In this document: piece after piece, positions 21,751 to 28,792 of the stretch
How the letters are laid out: each line of letters starts with the position of its first letter
Position numbering within the stretch: position 1 is the first letter of the stretch
Source: a virus
IMG/VR virus record: IMGVR_UViG_3300038441_001922
Span: 1 to 40,516 of that record
Strand: one strand, 5' to 3'
Length of the DNA: 40,516 nt
Translations under genes and position numbers: made by a program
The notes under the pieces: model-generated
The model's input: the letters and a program-made list of their open reading frames with translations, nothing else
What the model was told of the DNA's origin: nothing
Database searches by the model: none

Positions 21751-22449
21751 ATGGAAGAATGGCACACACGTCTTGGGCGTCGGATCGAGGAAAGGGGCTG
21801 GACCGTGGCGGAGTTCGCGCGACGCGCGGGACTCCCCGTCAGCCGGGTCTACAAGTATGTCCAGGGCCGCGTTAAGCGTCCGCCGAGCAACCGGACCATC
21901 GAAGCGCTTGCACGCGCAGTCGACTGGACTCCGGCCATGCTCATGTACGGCACAGCGGCAAGCTCTCAGGCGAGCCAGGCCGAGGTCCCCGAACGACTAA
22001 ACGAAGAGCCATTGTCCATGCGCCGCATTCCGAAAATCCAATGGGGGGAGATTGGGATGCTGACTACGTCACCTAATGGCGCTCGGACGGCACGGGTAAA
22101 GAGTTCAATGCCAGTCCCACCAGAGGAAGACGTAAGCGAGGGGGCTTTTTACACGATCGCCCCGGATGATGCCAATGCGCCTGAAATCGCCAAGGGCGCG
22201 CTGTTGATCTGCGACCCAGGGCTGGAGCCGGTCCCCGGCTACTATGTCATCGCGTTGATCAAGGGGCATGAGAAGCCCGTACTCGCCAAGTATGTGGTCG
22301 AGCGCTACCGCGACGGTGCGCCAGCCGACATCGCCCTCGTCCACGGCGACGAGTTGCACTACGGCCGCCACCAGCTCCAGGCCGCGAACGTGCGCATCAT
22401 CGGGCCGATCACCCACGTGACCTCGCGGATGCTGCCGGCCCGTCGGTAG
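21751..22449 (+). CDS. CI-like phage repressor, XRE DNA-binding and S24-like domains
   Basis: Starting at the ATG 21751 the product is 232 aa (a GTG at 21742 adds three residues). Residues 5-66 form an XRE helix-turn-helix (TVAEFARRAGLPVSRVYKYV). Residues 130-225 have the S24/LexA-like fold pattern: APDDANAPEIAKGALLICDP aligns to the usual 'GdSMxPxIxxGDxlxvDp', with Ala141-Asn142 where the nucleophilic Ser-Met should be, and Lys180 (LAKYVV) near the place of the catalytic Lys. Without the Ser it should not self-cleave on DNA damage. It probably binds the three 17-bp operators on both sides of its gene. Confidence 0.88.
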   Translation: MEEWHTRLGRRIEERGWTVAEFARRAGLPVSRVYKYVQGRVKRPPSNRTIEALARAVDWTPAMLMYGTAASSQASQAEVPERLNEEPLSMRRIPKIQWGEIGMLTTSPNGARTARVKSSMPVPPEEDVSEGAFYTIAPDDANAPEIAKGALLICDPGLEPVPGYYVIALIKGHEKPVLAKYVVERYRDGAPADIALVHGDELHYGRHQLQAANVRIIGPITHVTSRMLPARR

Positions 22450-22453
22450 GGGG

Positions 22454-22492
22454 CCTCGATCCGCGGCCTCGATCCGCGGCTTCGATCCGCGG
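22454..22492. repeat. Three tandem 13-bp repeats directly after the repressor gene
   Basis: CCTCGATCCGCGG occurs at 22454-22466 and 22467-22479, and CTTCGATCCGCGG at 22480-22492, in tandem without spacers. They begin five bases after the repressor stop codon. The unit contains the SacII palindrome CCGCGG. The role is unknown: protein-binding iterons or slipped-strand duplication are both possible. Confidence 0.85.
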
Positions 22493-22560
22493 AACGTGGC
22501 ATGCTCACGCCGCAGCCAAGCCTGCGATTTATGCGAGTGCCGACAAGCTGATCCAGGAAA

Positions 22561-22617
22561 ATGGAAAAAACATCCATTTTCCTGTTGACGTGCTCTGATG
22601 GTGGAAATATCTTCCAC
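22561..22617 (+). promoter_or_regulatory. Rightward early promoter with operators O2 and O3
   Basis: TTGACG (22585-22590) and TATCTT (22608-22613) are separated by 17 bases, a good sigma-70 promoter. O2, ATGGA-N7-TCCAT (22561-22577), lies just upstream of the -35; O3, GTGGA-N7-TCCAC (22601-22617), covers the -10. Centres are 40 bases apart. O2 and O1 have identical half-sites, so one repressor dimer should bind all three. Transcription starts near 22620. Confidence 0.8.
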
Positions 22618-22621
22618 ATCA

Positions 22622-22719
22622 CCGGCCCGCAGGGACCTGTCCTTCGCTTCGCTCCGCATGCCCGCACCTGCGGAATGCGGTGTTGGGCAGGCAAGTCCTC
22701 AGCCCACCCTGCGGGCCGG
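22622..22719 (+). promoter_or_regulatory. Structured 5' leader of the early-right transcript
   Basis: CCGGCCCGCAGG (22622-22633) pairs perfectly with CCTGCGGGCCGG (22708-22719). Inside, CCGCAT (22654-22659) pairs with ATGCGG (22675-22680), and an alternative small stem CCGCA-CC-TGCGG lies at 22662-22673. The whole sits between the transcription start (about 22620) and the first gene (22747). Position and structure resemble cis-acting antitermination RNAs such as put of phage HK022, though no sequence kinship is implied. Confidence 0.55.
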
Positions 22720-22746
22720 CCACCGAGTTTCACCGGGGCACATCCG

Positions 22747-23106
22747 ATGTTCGCGCTGATCCAGGCTGTACCGCCTCCCGCCGACGCCGCCCGTGATGCG
22801 GCGCGCCGCCCTCTCGCCCGCATCGGGTTCGTGGCGTGCGCCAAGTGCAGCGGGGCACTGGTCTGGAACGAGGCGCTCAAAGTCTGGATGTGCCCCGCGT
22901 GCCAGGAGGCCGTTGACCTGCCGGCCTCTGTCTTTCCCCGTTCGGGTGTCGCCAGCCGCAGCTTTCCCCGTTTGTTGCGCTGCCCCCTGCGACGCCCCGC
23001 CTGCCCGGTCTCCAGCATTGCACATGCGCGCACTCCCCCGTCGCATGGGCAGGGGACCGGGCATTTTCGTTTGCGTAACCGCGTAACCGCCGCGCCGCCT
23101 CCTTGA
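22747..23106 (+). CDS. Small protein with zinc ribbon, 119 aa
   Basis: The product reads MFALIQAVPPPADAARDAAR and carries a zinc ribbon: CAKCSGALVW then MCPACQEAV, two CxxC pairs 14 residues apart (about 39-58). The last 60 residues are Arg/Pro-rich and could be a non-conserved extension; in that part the DNA has TGCCCGGTC (23002-23010) pairing with GACCGGGCA (23055-23063) followed by TTTT, a terminator-like structure. It is the first gene of the early-right operon, where phages often put an antiterminator or regulator. The start has no strong ribosome site. Confidence 0.55.
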   Translation: MFALIQAVPPPADAARDAARRPLARIGFVACAKCSGALVWNEALKVWMCPACQEAVDLPASVFPRSGVASRSFPRLLRCPLRRPACPVSSIAHARTPPSHGQGTGHFRLRNRVTAAPPP

Positions 23107-23192
23107 TGTGGGGCGGCGCAAACGAAACGGCCCGACGCAGCGTCTCGAACACGCCGGCCGGGCCATCATCACCATGATGGAGATAGACCACC

Positions 23193-24122
23193 ATGACGAC
23201 TGAAGCCGCCACTACCCTGAATGGCGATGACGCCGCAAGCGTTGTCGCTATCACGCCCTCGCGAGGGCGTGGAAAGCGCATGGCCATCGCCTCTGCTCCC
23301 GCCGCCGCCCAGGCCGGCCCTACTCGGATCGGCACGATTATCGGCGACCCCGTGCTCGCGCTGATCGAGCGCGTCGCTTGCGATCCGGCCGCAGATATCG
23401 ACAAGCTGGAGCGCATCCTCTCCATGCGCACGCGCATGGAGGCGGAGTCGCGGGAGCGCGCGTTCAACGAGTTGATGGCCGAAGCGCAGAAGCGCATGGA
23501 GCCGATCAACGCCGACGCCCGCAACCCGGAGACCAAGAGCAAGTACGCCTCGCTCGCCAAGGTCGATCGGGCCATCCGGCCGATTTACACTGAGCTTGGC
23601 TTTGCTCTGAGCTTCAACACCTCTCCGGATGCTCCCCCGGAGCACGTCCGCATGCTTCTGGACGTTTCCGCCGCGGGCCACACCAAGCGCTATCAGGTGG
23701 ACATGCCGACGGACGGCAAGGGGCCGAAGGGCGGCAACGTCATGAGCCGCACCCACGCCGTCGGGAGCGGCATGAGCTACGGGCAGCGCTATCTACTCAA
23801 GCTTGCCTTCAACCTTGCCATCGACAGTTCCGCCGACGACGACGGCAACGCCGTCGGCAAGGCTACCGGCGGCATGATCACCGCCGAGCAGGTCGAGCGC
23901 ATCAAGACGCTCGCCGCCGCCGTGAAGGCGGACCTGCGCCGCTTCTGTGAGTTCTTCGGGATTGCCTCCATCGAGGCGATCCCGGCCGTCCACTTCGACA
24001 AGGCTGTGGCGGCGCTGGCGGCCAAGGGCAGCAAATCCCTTGCTGGCGGCGTGACCGCCGCCACGCAGCCGCCAACCAACGCCCAACGGGCGCTGGGTGC
24101 TCGCTCGAATGGGAGGGCCTGA
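23193..24122 (+). CDS. erf: ERF family single-strand annealing protein
   Basis: The 309-aa product carries the ERF core at about 80-225: RERAFNELMAEAQKRM, then NPETKSKYASLAKVDRAIRPIY, THAVGSGMSYGQRYLLKLAFNLAI and DDDGN. ERF proteins form rings on single-stranded DNA and anneal complementary strands, replacing RecA in phage recombination. The C-terminal third is linker plus a helical region ending AQRALGARSNGRA. A YqaJ exonuclease follows two bases later, making a classical annealase plus exonuclease pair. The ribosome site GGAGA precedes the start. Confidence 0.93.
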   Translation: MTTEAATTLNGDDAASVVAITPSRGRGKRMAIASAPAAAQAGPTRIGTIIGDPVLALIERVACDPAADIDKLERILSMRTRMEAESRERAFNELMAEAQKRMEPINADARNPETKSKYASLAKVDRAIRPIYTELGFALSFNTSPDAPPEHVRMLLDVSAAGHTKRYQVDMPTDGKGPKGGNVMSRTHAVGSGMSYGQRYLLKLAFNLAIDSSADDDGNAVGKATGGMITAEQVERIKTLAAAVKADLRRFCEFFGIASIEAIPAVHFDKAVAALAAKGSKSLAGGVTAATQPPTNAQRALGARSNGRA

Positions 24123-24124
24123 GC

Positions 24125-24805
24125 ATGGCCGTCACCATCATCCCTCACAGCCCTGAGTGGCACGCGTTTCGCTGTGGCTCCCTGGGGGGGTCCGACATCG
24201 CAGCCGCGCTCGGGCGCACCCAGAGGGGCGCTTGGTCCTCCACGCGCGCCGATGTGGCGACGCGGCTGCTCATCGAGCGCCTGACCGGCAAGCCGGTTCA
24301 GACGTGGGTATCGCGTCCCATGCAGCAGGGCATCGAGCGCGAGCCGGAAGCCCGCCGCGCCTATGCCTTCCGCACCGACAACGACGTGGAGGAATGCGAC
24401 CCCATCCGGCACCCGGCGATCGCCGGCGCGCATGCTTCGCCGGACGGGCTCGTCGGCGAAGAAGGCATGGTGCAGTTCAAGTGCCCGCAGGAGAAAGCCC
24501 ACATCGCGCTGCTTATGGGGGGCGCGGTCCCTCCGGAATACGTAATGCAGTGCCAGTGGGAGATGGCCTGCGCCGGCCGCCAACGCGTGTGGTCGGACTT
24601 CACGAGCTATCAGCCCGACTTCCCTGCCTCGATGCAGCTCGTGGTGCGCAGGATCGAGCGTGACCCTGAGTACATCGCGGAGATGGAGGAGCAGGCGGCC
24701 CTCTTCCTTGAGGAGGTCGAGATGCAGTTCCGCGCGTTGAAGACCGCTTACGACCCAATGGGAGCGTTCCAGGATGCGCACCAGTTTCTGGTCGCGGCGG
24801 AATGA
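24125..24805 (+). CDS. YqaJ/lambda-exonuclease-type recombination nuclease
   Basis: The 226-aa product matches YqaJ/Red exonucleases: WHAFRCGSLGGSDIAAALG at about 12-30, the GIEREPEARRAY helix at 69-80, and the core SPDGLVG...VQFKCPQ at 105-121 with Asp107 and Lys119. The usual Glu of the E-x-K pair is Gln117 here, a Q-x-K variant known from other PD-(D/E)XK enzymes. It degrades one strand of double-stranded DNA ends to give 3' tails for the ERF annealase. A strong hairpin follows the stop. Confidence 0.9.
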   Translation: MAVTIIPHSPEWHAFRCGSLGGSDIAAALGRTQRGAWSSTRADVATRLLIERLTGKPVQTWVSRPMQQGIEREPEARRAYAFRTDNDVEECDPIRHPAIAGAHASPDGLVGEEGMVQFKCPQEKAHIALLMGGAVPPEYVMQCQWEMACAGRQRVWSDFTSYQPDFPASMQLVVRRIERDPEYIAEMEEQAALFLEEVEMQFRALKTAYDPMGAFQDAHQFLVAAE

Positions 24806-24815
24806 GTAGCCCGAT

Positions 24816-24845
24816 GGAGCCCGGCCCAGCGTTGGGCCGGGCTCC
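24816..24845 (+). terminator. Strong hairpin after the recombination pair
   Basis: A perfect 13-bp stem (24816-24828 with 24833-24845) closes a 4-base loop. An outer arm GCCCGATGG (24809-24817) can pair with CCATCGGGC (24863-24871), competing with the inner stem. No U-tract follows, so it may protect the ERF/YqaJ mRNA end or cause partial termination before the HNH gene. Confidence 0.6.
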
Positions 24846-24928
24846 AGCCTCGCCCGCGTAGCCCATCGGGCGGGGCTCAGTCAGTCAGCATCCGGTAGCG
24901 TCCCGCGTTTGTGGAGGAGTGCGTAGCC

Positions 24929-25456
24929 ATGGCTTTCAAGACCATCAAGGCCTTCCAGGTGAGCGACGTGCACATCTACGGCAGATTCCGCAACCCCTAC
25001 GCCAAGCTCGACGCCCCGCGCCCGGAGCGCGCCCGCGACCGCCGGGCCGGCATGTCCAAGACCCACCTGGAGAATATCCGCCAGCTGCAGTGCACGATCT
25101 GCTGCGCCACGGCGCCGTCCGTCATTATCGACGCGCACCACCTCAAGTCCGGCGCCGCCGCGACCGAGCGTGGCATCGGCCTCAAGGCGACAGACCGCCG
25201 AACCATCCCGCTCTGCCGCGAGCACCATATGTTCGTGGAGCGCTTCGGTTCCCGCCGCGAGCGGGCGGTCATCATCGACGCCTGCGGGATCGACCCGCAC
25301 CACCTCTCCGATGCTCTGTGGCGCCAGTCCTCTGACAAGGACAGGGAAAAGAGCGTCGACAACATGCGCGCCGTGCTTACGCGCTTCCAGCTTGAGGGCA
25401 TCCGCATGCTGTCGGCGCGGGATCAGGCGGAGCGCCTGGAGGCGCGCCGCTCGTGA
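24929..25456 (+). CDS. HNH-type nuclease, Ref/DUF968-like
   Basis: From the ATG at 24929 the product is 175 aa. It has CTICCA at about 55-60, the active-site block IDAHHLKSG (His70-His71), then the segment GLKATDRRTIPLCREHHMFVE with Cys96 and His99-His100. This 'HHLK...KASD...PLC..HH' layout is that of the Ref/DUF968 group of phage HNH nucleases, of which P1 Ref is a RecA-dependent nuclease. The place next to ERF and YqaJ supports a recombination role. It ends in a GTGA junction with the next gene. Confidence 0.82.
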   Translation: MAFKTIKAFQVSDVHIYGRFRNPYAKLDAPRPERARDRRAGMSKTHLENIRQLQCTICCATAPSVIIDAHHLKSGAAATERGIGLKATDRRTIPLCREHHMFVERFGSRRERAVIIDACGIDPHHLSDALWRQSSDKDREKSVDNMRAVLTRFQLEGIRMLSARDQAERLEARRS

Positions 25457-25650
25457 GACCCAACAGCCTGCTCATCCTCTTCATCGTGATGATGACCTGT
25501 GCGGCGGTCGCCGTCGGAGAAACCCTGCGTGTTGCCGGCATCACCACCTGGTCGCCGCTCTTCCTGGGCGTGCTGGGCGCCGCAGCAACGTGGTGGTTCC
25601 GTCCACGCTGGCTCGCCTATCGCAAGCACTGGGAGGCTCGCCGCTCATGA
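25453..25650 (+). CDS. Small membrane protein, 65 aa
   Basis: The GTG start lies in a GTGA overlap with the nuclease gene. The product has two hydrophobic segments (about 6-22 and 30-48, the latter WSPLFLGVLGAAATWWF) and a basic C-terminus (RPRWLAYRKHWEARRS), so both ends face the cytoplasm. Function unknown. Confidence 0.65.
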   Translation: MRPNSLLILFIVMMTCAAVAVGETLRVAGITTWSPLFLGVLGAAATWWFRPRWLAYRKHWEARRS

Positions 25651-26033
25651 GACCAAGCACACGGAGGGATGCCGCCATGGACCGCCACCCAGACCCCACC
25701 CGCTTTCCCGAATCATGGTGGCCGCCGCATCTGTTCGAGCGCGGCACCACGCTGCACCGCCAGCACCCGCCCGCGCGGGATCCTGGCAGCCCGATGCAGC
25801 GCCTCACGGCCCTGTCGGAGCCGCTCCTCAACAGCCCCTATCTCAACCCGACCGATGCCGGCCGCATCGTGCGCGAGAACGCTTTTCTACGCGGGCTCCT
25901 CGCCGCCCTGCTCGCCGGCTGGATCGTGAGCTACGGCATCGCCATCGCTGCCTTCGGCATCCCTGCGCCGATCAAGTCCGCCTGGGCAGCCGTCGCCAGC
26001 CCAGAGGCCTCCCAGGATACTACCCAACCGTGA
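25647..26033 (+). CDS. Membrane protein, 128 aa
   Basis: The ATG at 25647 overlaps the previous stop (ATGA). A second start at 25677 follows a GGAGGG sequence and is an alternative. The N-terminal 75 residues are soluble, with Pro/His-rich WWPPHLFERGTTLHRQHPP and LNSPYLNPTDAGRIVRENAF; one membrane helix follows (LLAALLAGWIVSYGIAIAAF). The 'NPYLNPTDAG...NAFLRGLLA' pattern is typical of single-pass phage proteins of unknown role. Confidence 0.65.
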   Translation: MRPSTRRDAAMDRHPDPTRFPESWWPPHLFERGTTLHRQHPPARDPGSPMQRLTALSEPLLNSPYLNPTDAGRIVRENAFLRGLLAALLAGWIVSYGIAIAAFGIPAPIKSAWAAVASPEASQDTTQP

Positions 26034-26170
26034 CGTTCGTTCGCACCGCCCTCGGCGTCATCGCCGGCATCGCCCTGATGCTGCTGCTCATCGACAGCGA
26101 CTGCACCAGGGGGCGCGCGGTGCGCGACGGCGCCAACGTTTCTGCCGCGACTGTAACCAAAGGAGATTGA
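26030..26170 (+). CDS. Tiny membrane protein, 46 aa
   Basis: The GTG start overlaps the previous stop (GTGA). The product reads VTFVRTALGVIAGIALMLLL, one membrane helix, followed by IDSDCTRGRAVRDGA, a short polar tail with one Cys. Too short for family assignment; the overlap and the good ribosome site for the gene after it support a compact operon. Confidence 0.6.
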   Translation: MTFVRTALGVIAGIALMLLLIDSDCTRGRAVRDGANVSAATVTKGD

Positions 26171-26172
26171 CC

Positions 26173-26313
26173 ATGAGCAGCAAGGGAGCCGGCGACACGA
26201 AAGTCGACGCCAACGCCAAGTTGCTGGGCAGCAAGGCCGGCAAGGGCGGCTCGGGTACGGGCAAGCCGCCTGGCCAGACGAGCCCGCACGAAAGCAAGGG
26301 CAAAGGCAAGTAG
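26173..26313 (+). CDS. Lys/Gly-rich small protein, 46 aa
   Basis: A short frame with a perfect ribosome site (AAAGGAGATTGACC before the ATG at 26173). The product starts MSSKGAGDTKVDANAKLL and is otherwise Lys, Gly and Ser, ending KGKGK. It is likely disordered and may bind nucleic acid. It is listed because of the strong ribosome site and clean spacing. Confidence 0.6.
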   Translation: MSSKGAGDTKVDANAKLLGSKAGKGGSGTGKPPGQTSPHESKGKGK

Positions 26314-26382
26314 CGCTCGCCCTCAAGGAATGCGCGGGGGCGCACGACACAGCCGGCGGACCACACGGAGGGGAAAGCACTC

Positions 26383-26568
26383 ATGGATGACGCACACATC
26401 ACGTCCAGCCAGGCGAACGGCACAGAGCACGCCCGCGCACCGTCACGCGGCGCGGGCTGGCTCCTGCCGGTGCCGCCGCCGCGGCCGGATTGCCCCCGCG
26501 CGGTCATCCGCTTTCGCCTCCGTGACCGGGCTTTCGAGGACGGAGCGCGCGAGGGGAGGCCCCATTGA
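26383..26568 (+). CDS. Small unknown protein, 61 aa
   Basis: The start is preceded by GGAGGGGAAAG. The product reads MDDAHITSSQANGTEHARAP, a polar N-terminus, then a Pro-rich turn and RAVIRFRLRDRAFEDGAREG. It ends in a TTGA overlap with the next gene. No function can be assigned. Confidence 0.55.
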   Translation: MDDAHITSSQANGTEHARAPSRGAGWLLPVPPPRPDCPRAVIRFRLRDRAFEDGAREGRPH

Positions 26569-26816
26569 CTGACAGACCGCAGGCAACGGGCGTGCGCCTC
26601 GCCGAGCCCCAAGACGCCGACGCGGCGGAGGCGCCCGCCGCCGAGAAGGCGGCCATGACCGCCCGCGTCCTCACCTACGCCGAGCTCGGCGCCATCGAGC
26701 GCAAGCTCGACGAGGTCGAGCTCCACTTCACAGGCCGCAACGATCCCAAATCGAAACTGGCCCGCGAGACCCTTCGGGAGATCGCCGCCATGCTCAGAGG
26801 AGAAACAACCCCATGA
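26565..26816 (+). CDS. Small helical protein, 83 aa, TTG start
   Basis: The TTG at 26565 is in a TTGA overlap with the previous stop and follows GAGGGGAGG. The N-terminal 30 residues are Ala/Glu-rich; the rest forms a helical segment (LTYAELGAIERKLDEVELHF and SKLARETLREIAAMLRGE). Coupled to the MarR gene by a four-base overlap. Function unknown. Confidence 0.65.
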   Translation: MTDRPQATGVRLAEPQDADAAEAPAAEKAAMTARVLTYAELGAIERKLDEVELHFTGRNDPKSKLARETLREIAAMLRGETTP

Positions 26817-27223
26817 CGACTGCAACCGACACAAGCCGGGAGGCGCCGTTCTTCGGTGCCCTTATGTGGCAGCAGCTGCAGGAGTACAGCGCCAAGGTTG
26901 ACGAGGCGCTCCAGCCCATCGGAGCCGACCTGACTCGCGCGCAGGTGCAGATCCTGGACGCGGTCAAAAACCACGCCTCATCGAGCCAGACGGATCTTGT
27001 CGCCCTCACCGGCATCGACCGCTCCACCCTGGCGGACATCGTCCGGCGCCTCGTCCGCAAGGGGCTCCTCCAGCGCCAGCGCAACAAGCAGGACGCCCGC
27101 GCCTACGTCGTGAAGCTCACCGACGAGGGCAAGAAGGCGCTCGCCGCCGCCCGCGCGGCCATCCGGCCCATCGACCGCGCCATGCGCCCACAAATCCTGA
27201 GCACCCTGCAGGCCTCGGCCTAA
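26813..27223 (+). CDS. MarR-family transcriptional regulator
   Basis: The 136-aa product has the MarR winged-helix core: LTRAQVQILDAVKNHASSSQ, TDLVALTGIDRSTLADIVRRLVRKGLL (recognition helix) and the wing QRNKQDARAYVVKLTDEGKK, with helices at both ends for dimerisation. MarR proteins bind palindromes as dimers and respond to ligands. It may control its own early-right operon; a terminator follows it. A phage-borne MarR regulator is unusual. Confidence 0.92.
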   Translation: MTTATDTSREAPFFGALMWQQLQEYSAKVDEALQPIGADLTRAQVQILDAVKNHASSSQTDLVALTGIDRSTLADIVRRLVRKGLLQRQRNKQDARAYVVKLTDEGKKALAAARAAIRPIDRAMRPQILSTLQASA

Positions 27224-27242
27224 AGGTCTGACAGGGAATGCA

Positions 27243-27313
27243 CCCCCGGCCCGGCGGACCTGCTCACGCGGGGTAGGCTTTGATGCGGAGGCCCGCTGGG
27301 CCGGGGGAGTTTT
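27243..27313 (+). terminator. Rho-independent terminator after the MarR gene
   Basis: A 15-bp stem (27243-27257 with 27293-27307, one G-U) with a 35-base loop is followed by AGTTTT (27308-27313). It separates the MarR group from the Gp37/Gp68 gene that begins at 27336. The loop contains a possible secondary stem. Confidence 0.7.
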
Positions 27314-27335
27314 CGCCATTTGCATGGAGGCGGCA

Positions 27336-28529
27336 GTGAGCGACAAGACCGGCATCGAGTGGACCGACTCGACGTGGCCCATCGTCCAGGGCTGCGACCC
27401 AGTCTCGCCCGGCTGCGCCAACTGCTACGCCGTACCGCTCCTGCACCGGTTGGCCGGCAACCCGAACGCCAAGATCAGCGCGCCACTTCAGGGTCTGACC
27501 GAGGTGCACACCAACGCCGCCGGCAAGCGCGTCCTGCGCTTCACCGGCAATGTGGTACTACGGGAGGATCGGCTCGACTGGCCGCGCCGCTGGCGCGAGC
27601 CCCGAAGGATCTTCGTGCCATCGCATGGGGATCTGTACCACAAGGACGTGCCGGATAGCTTCATCGACCGCGTCCACAACGCGATGCTCGGTGCGAGGCA
27701 GCACACCTACCAAATCCTCACCAAGCGCTCGGAGCGCATGCGCGGCTACTGGTCTCGCTTCAAGCCGGACGGTCAAGGCTTCGTCACGCGCGACGGCAAG
27801 AGCGCGATCGCAGGCGAGACCGTTGGCGAGTGCGTCTTCGCGGACCACAATTTCCCGCCCAAGGGTTGGTGGCTAGGCGTCTCCTGCGAGCGCCAGCAGG
27901 AGGCCGACGAGCGCATCCCCCACCTGCTCGCCACGCCGGCGGCGGTGAGGTTCATCAGCGCCGAGCCGCTGTTGGGACCGATCGACCTGCGCCAGTACAT
28001 GGCACGGGATCGCTTCTACAACGCAGTCTGCGAGTATTGCGGCTATACCGGCAGCACCGAGCATTGGCCGCTATCGCGTGGTTGGGATGACGCGGACGTG
28101 GTCTGTCCCAAGTGCGAGCGCATTTCTCTTGCCGATGAAGTCGGCAAACTCGACTGGGTAATCGTCGGTGGCGAGAGCGGACCAGCCGCGAGACCAATGC
28201 ACCCAGATTGGGCGCGCAAACTCCGAGACCAGTGCGTCGCTGCCGGGGTGGCATTCTTCTTCAAGCAATGGGGGGCATGGGCGCCCACAAGCACGCACCC
28301 GGTCCCCGACCCGGAGACCGGCCTCCGGAAAATGACGGTCGTCGCATCATCTGAAAGGCGACGCGTCGGCGAGACCACCTACTGGGCCGGCCGAGGCCCG
28401 GGACTGCTGCCGGACATGCTGGATTGCGTCGGCAAGGCCCGCGCCGGCCGCCTCCTGGACGGCCGCGCCTGGGACGAGATGCCCACTATCCGCCCTGAGC
28501 CGGGCACCAACCGGGAGGAGTTTGCATGA
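27336..28529 (+). CDS. Phage Gp37/Gp68 family (DUF5131) protein
   Basis: The GTG at 27336 is chosen because GGAGG lies five bases upstream; an ATG at 27324 would put that sequence inside the gene. The 397-aa product starts VSDKTGIEWTDSTWPIVQGC, with a C-x6-C-x2-C cluster (GCDPVSPGCANCYA) at about 20-32, the invariant opening of this family. The conserved blocks FVPSHGDLYHKDVPD, LTKRSERM, GVSCERQQEAD, FISAEPLLGPIDL and DWVIVGGESG follow. An extra zinc ribbon (CEYCGY and CPKCERI) is inserted at about 235-265. The Cys cluster suggests a metal centre, perhaps radical-SAM-like; the reaction is unknown. Confidence 0.88.
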   Translation: MSDKTGIEWTDSTWPIVQGCDPVSPGCANCYAVPLLHRLAGNPNAKISAPLQGLTEVHTNAAGKRVLRFTGNVVLREDRLDWPRRWREPRRIFVPSHGDLYHKDVPDSFIDRVHNAMLGARQHTYQILTKRSERMRGYWSRFKPDGQGFVTRDGKSAIAGETVGECVFADHNFPPKGWWLGVSCERQQEADERIPHLLATPAAVRFISAEPLLGPIDLRQYMARDRFYNAVCEYCGYTGSTEHWPLSRGWDDADVVCPKCERISLADEVGKLDWVIVGGESGPAARPMHPDWARKLRDQCVAAGVAFFFKQWGAWAPTSTHPVPDPETGLRKMTVVASSERRRVGETTYWAGRGPGLLPDMLDCVGKARAGRLLDGRAWDEMPTIRPEPGTNREEFA

Positions 28530-28792
28530 CGGACATTTCAACAGCCGTAGCCACCGCGCTCGGCAAGATCATCGACAGCGGAAAGATCGAGGCCGCCATC
28601 GCAGCTGCGATGACTAAGCACGCCATGATCGACGCCGCCTTGATCGCCGCGTCGGCGGCCCTCCTCACCCTCGCAGCCCTGGCAGCCACGCTGCGCGCCA
28701 TCGCCGCCCTACGGCGATACCGGCGCCAGCGGAAGCTGGAGGCGGCGAAGCAATGGCTGCTGCGGCTGCAACGGTGGGAGATCCCGCAATGA
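28526..28792 (+). CDS. Small membrane protein, 88 aa
   Basis: ATGA overlap with the previous gene. The N-terminal third is helical and Ala/Ile-rich (ALGKIIDSGKIEAAIAAAM), followed by a membrane helix (LIAASAALLTLAALAATLRAI) and a basic C-terminus (RRYRRQRKLEAAKQW). The type is a single-pass phage protein of unknown role. Confidence 0.65.
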   Translation: MTDISTAVATALGKIIDSGKIEAAIAAAMTKHAMIDAALIAASAALLTLAALAATLRAIAALRRYRRQRKLEAAKQWLLRLQRWEIPQ

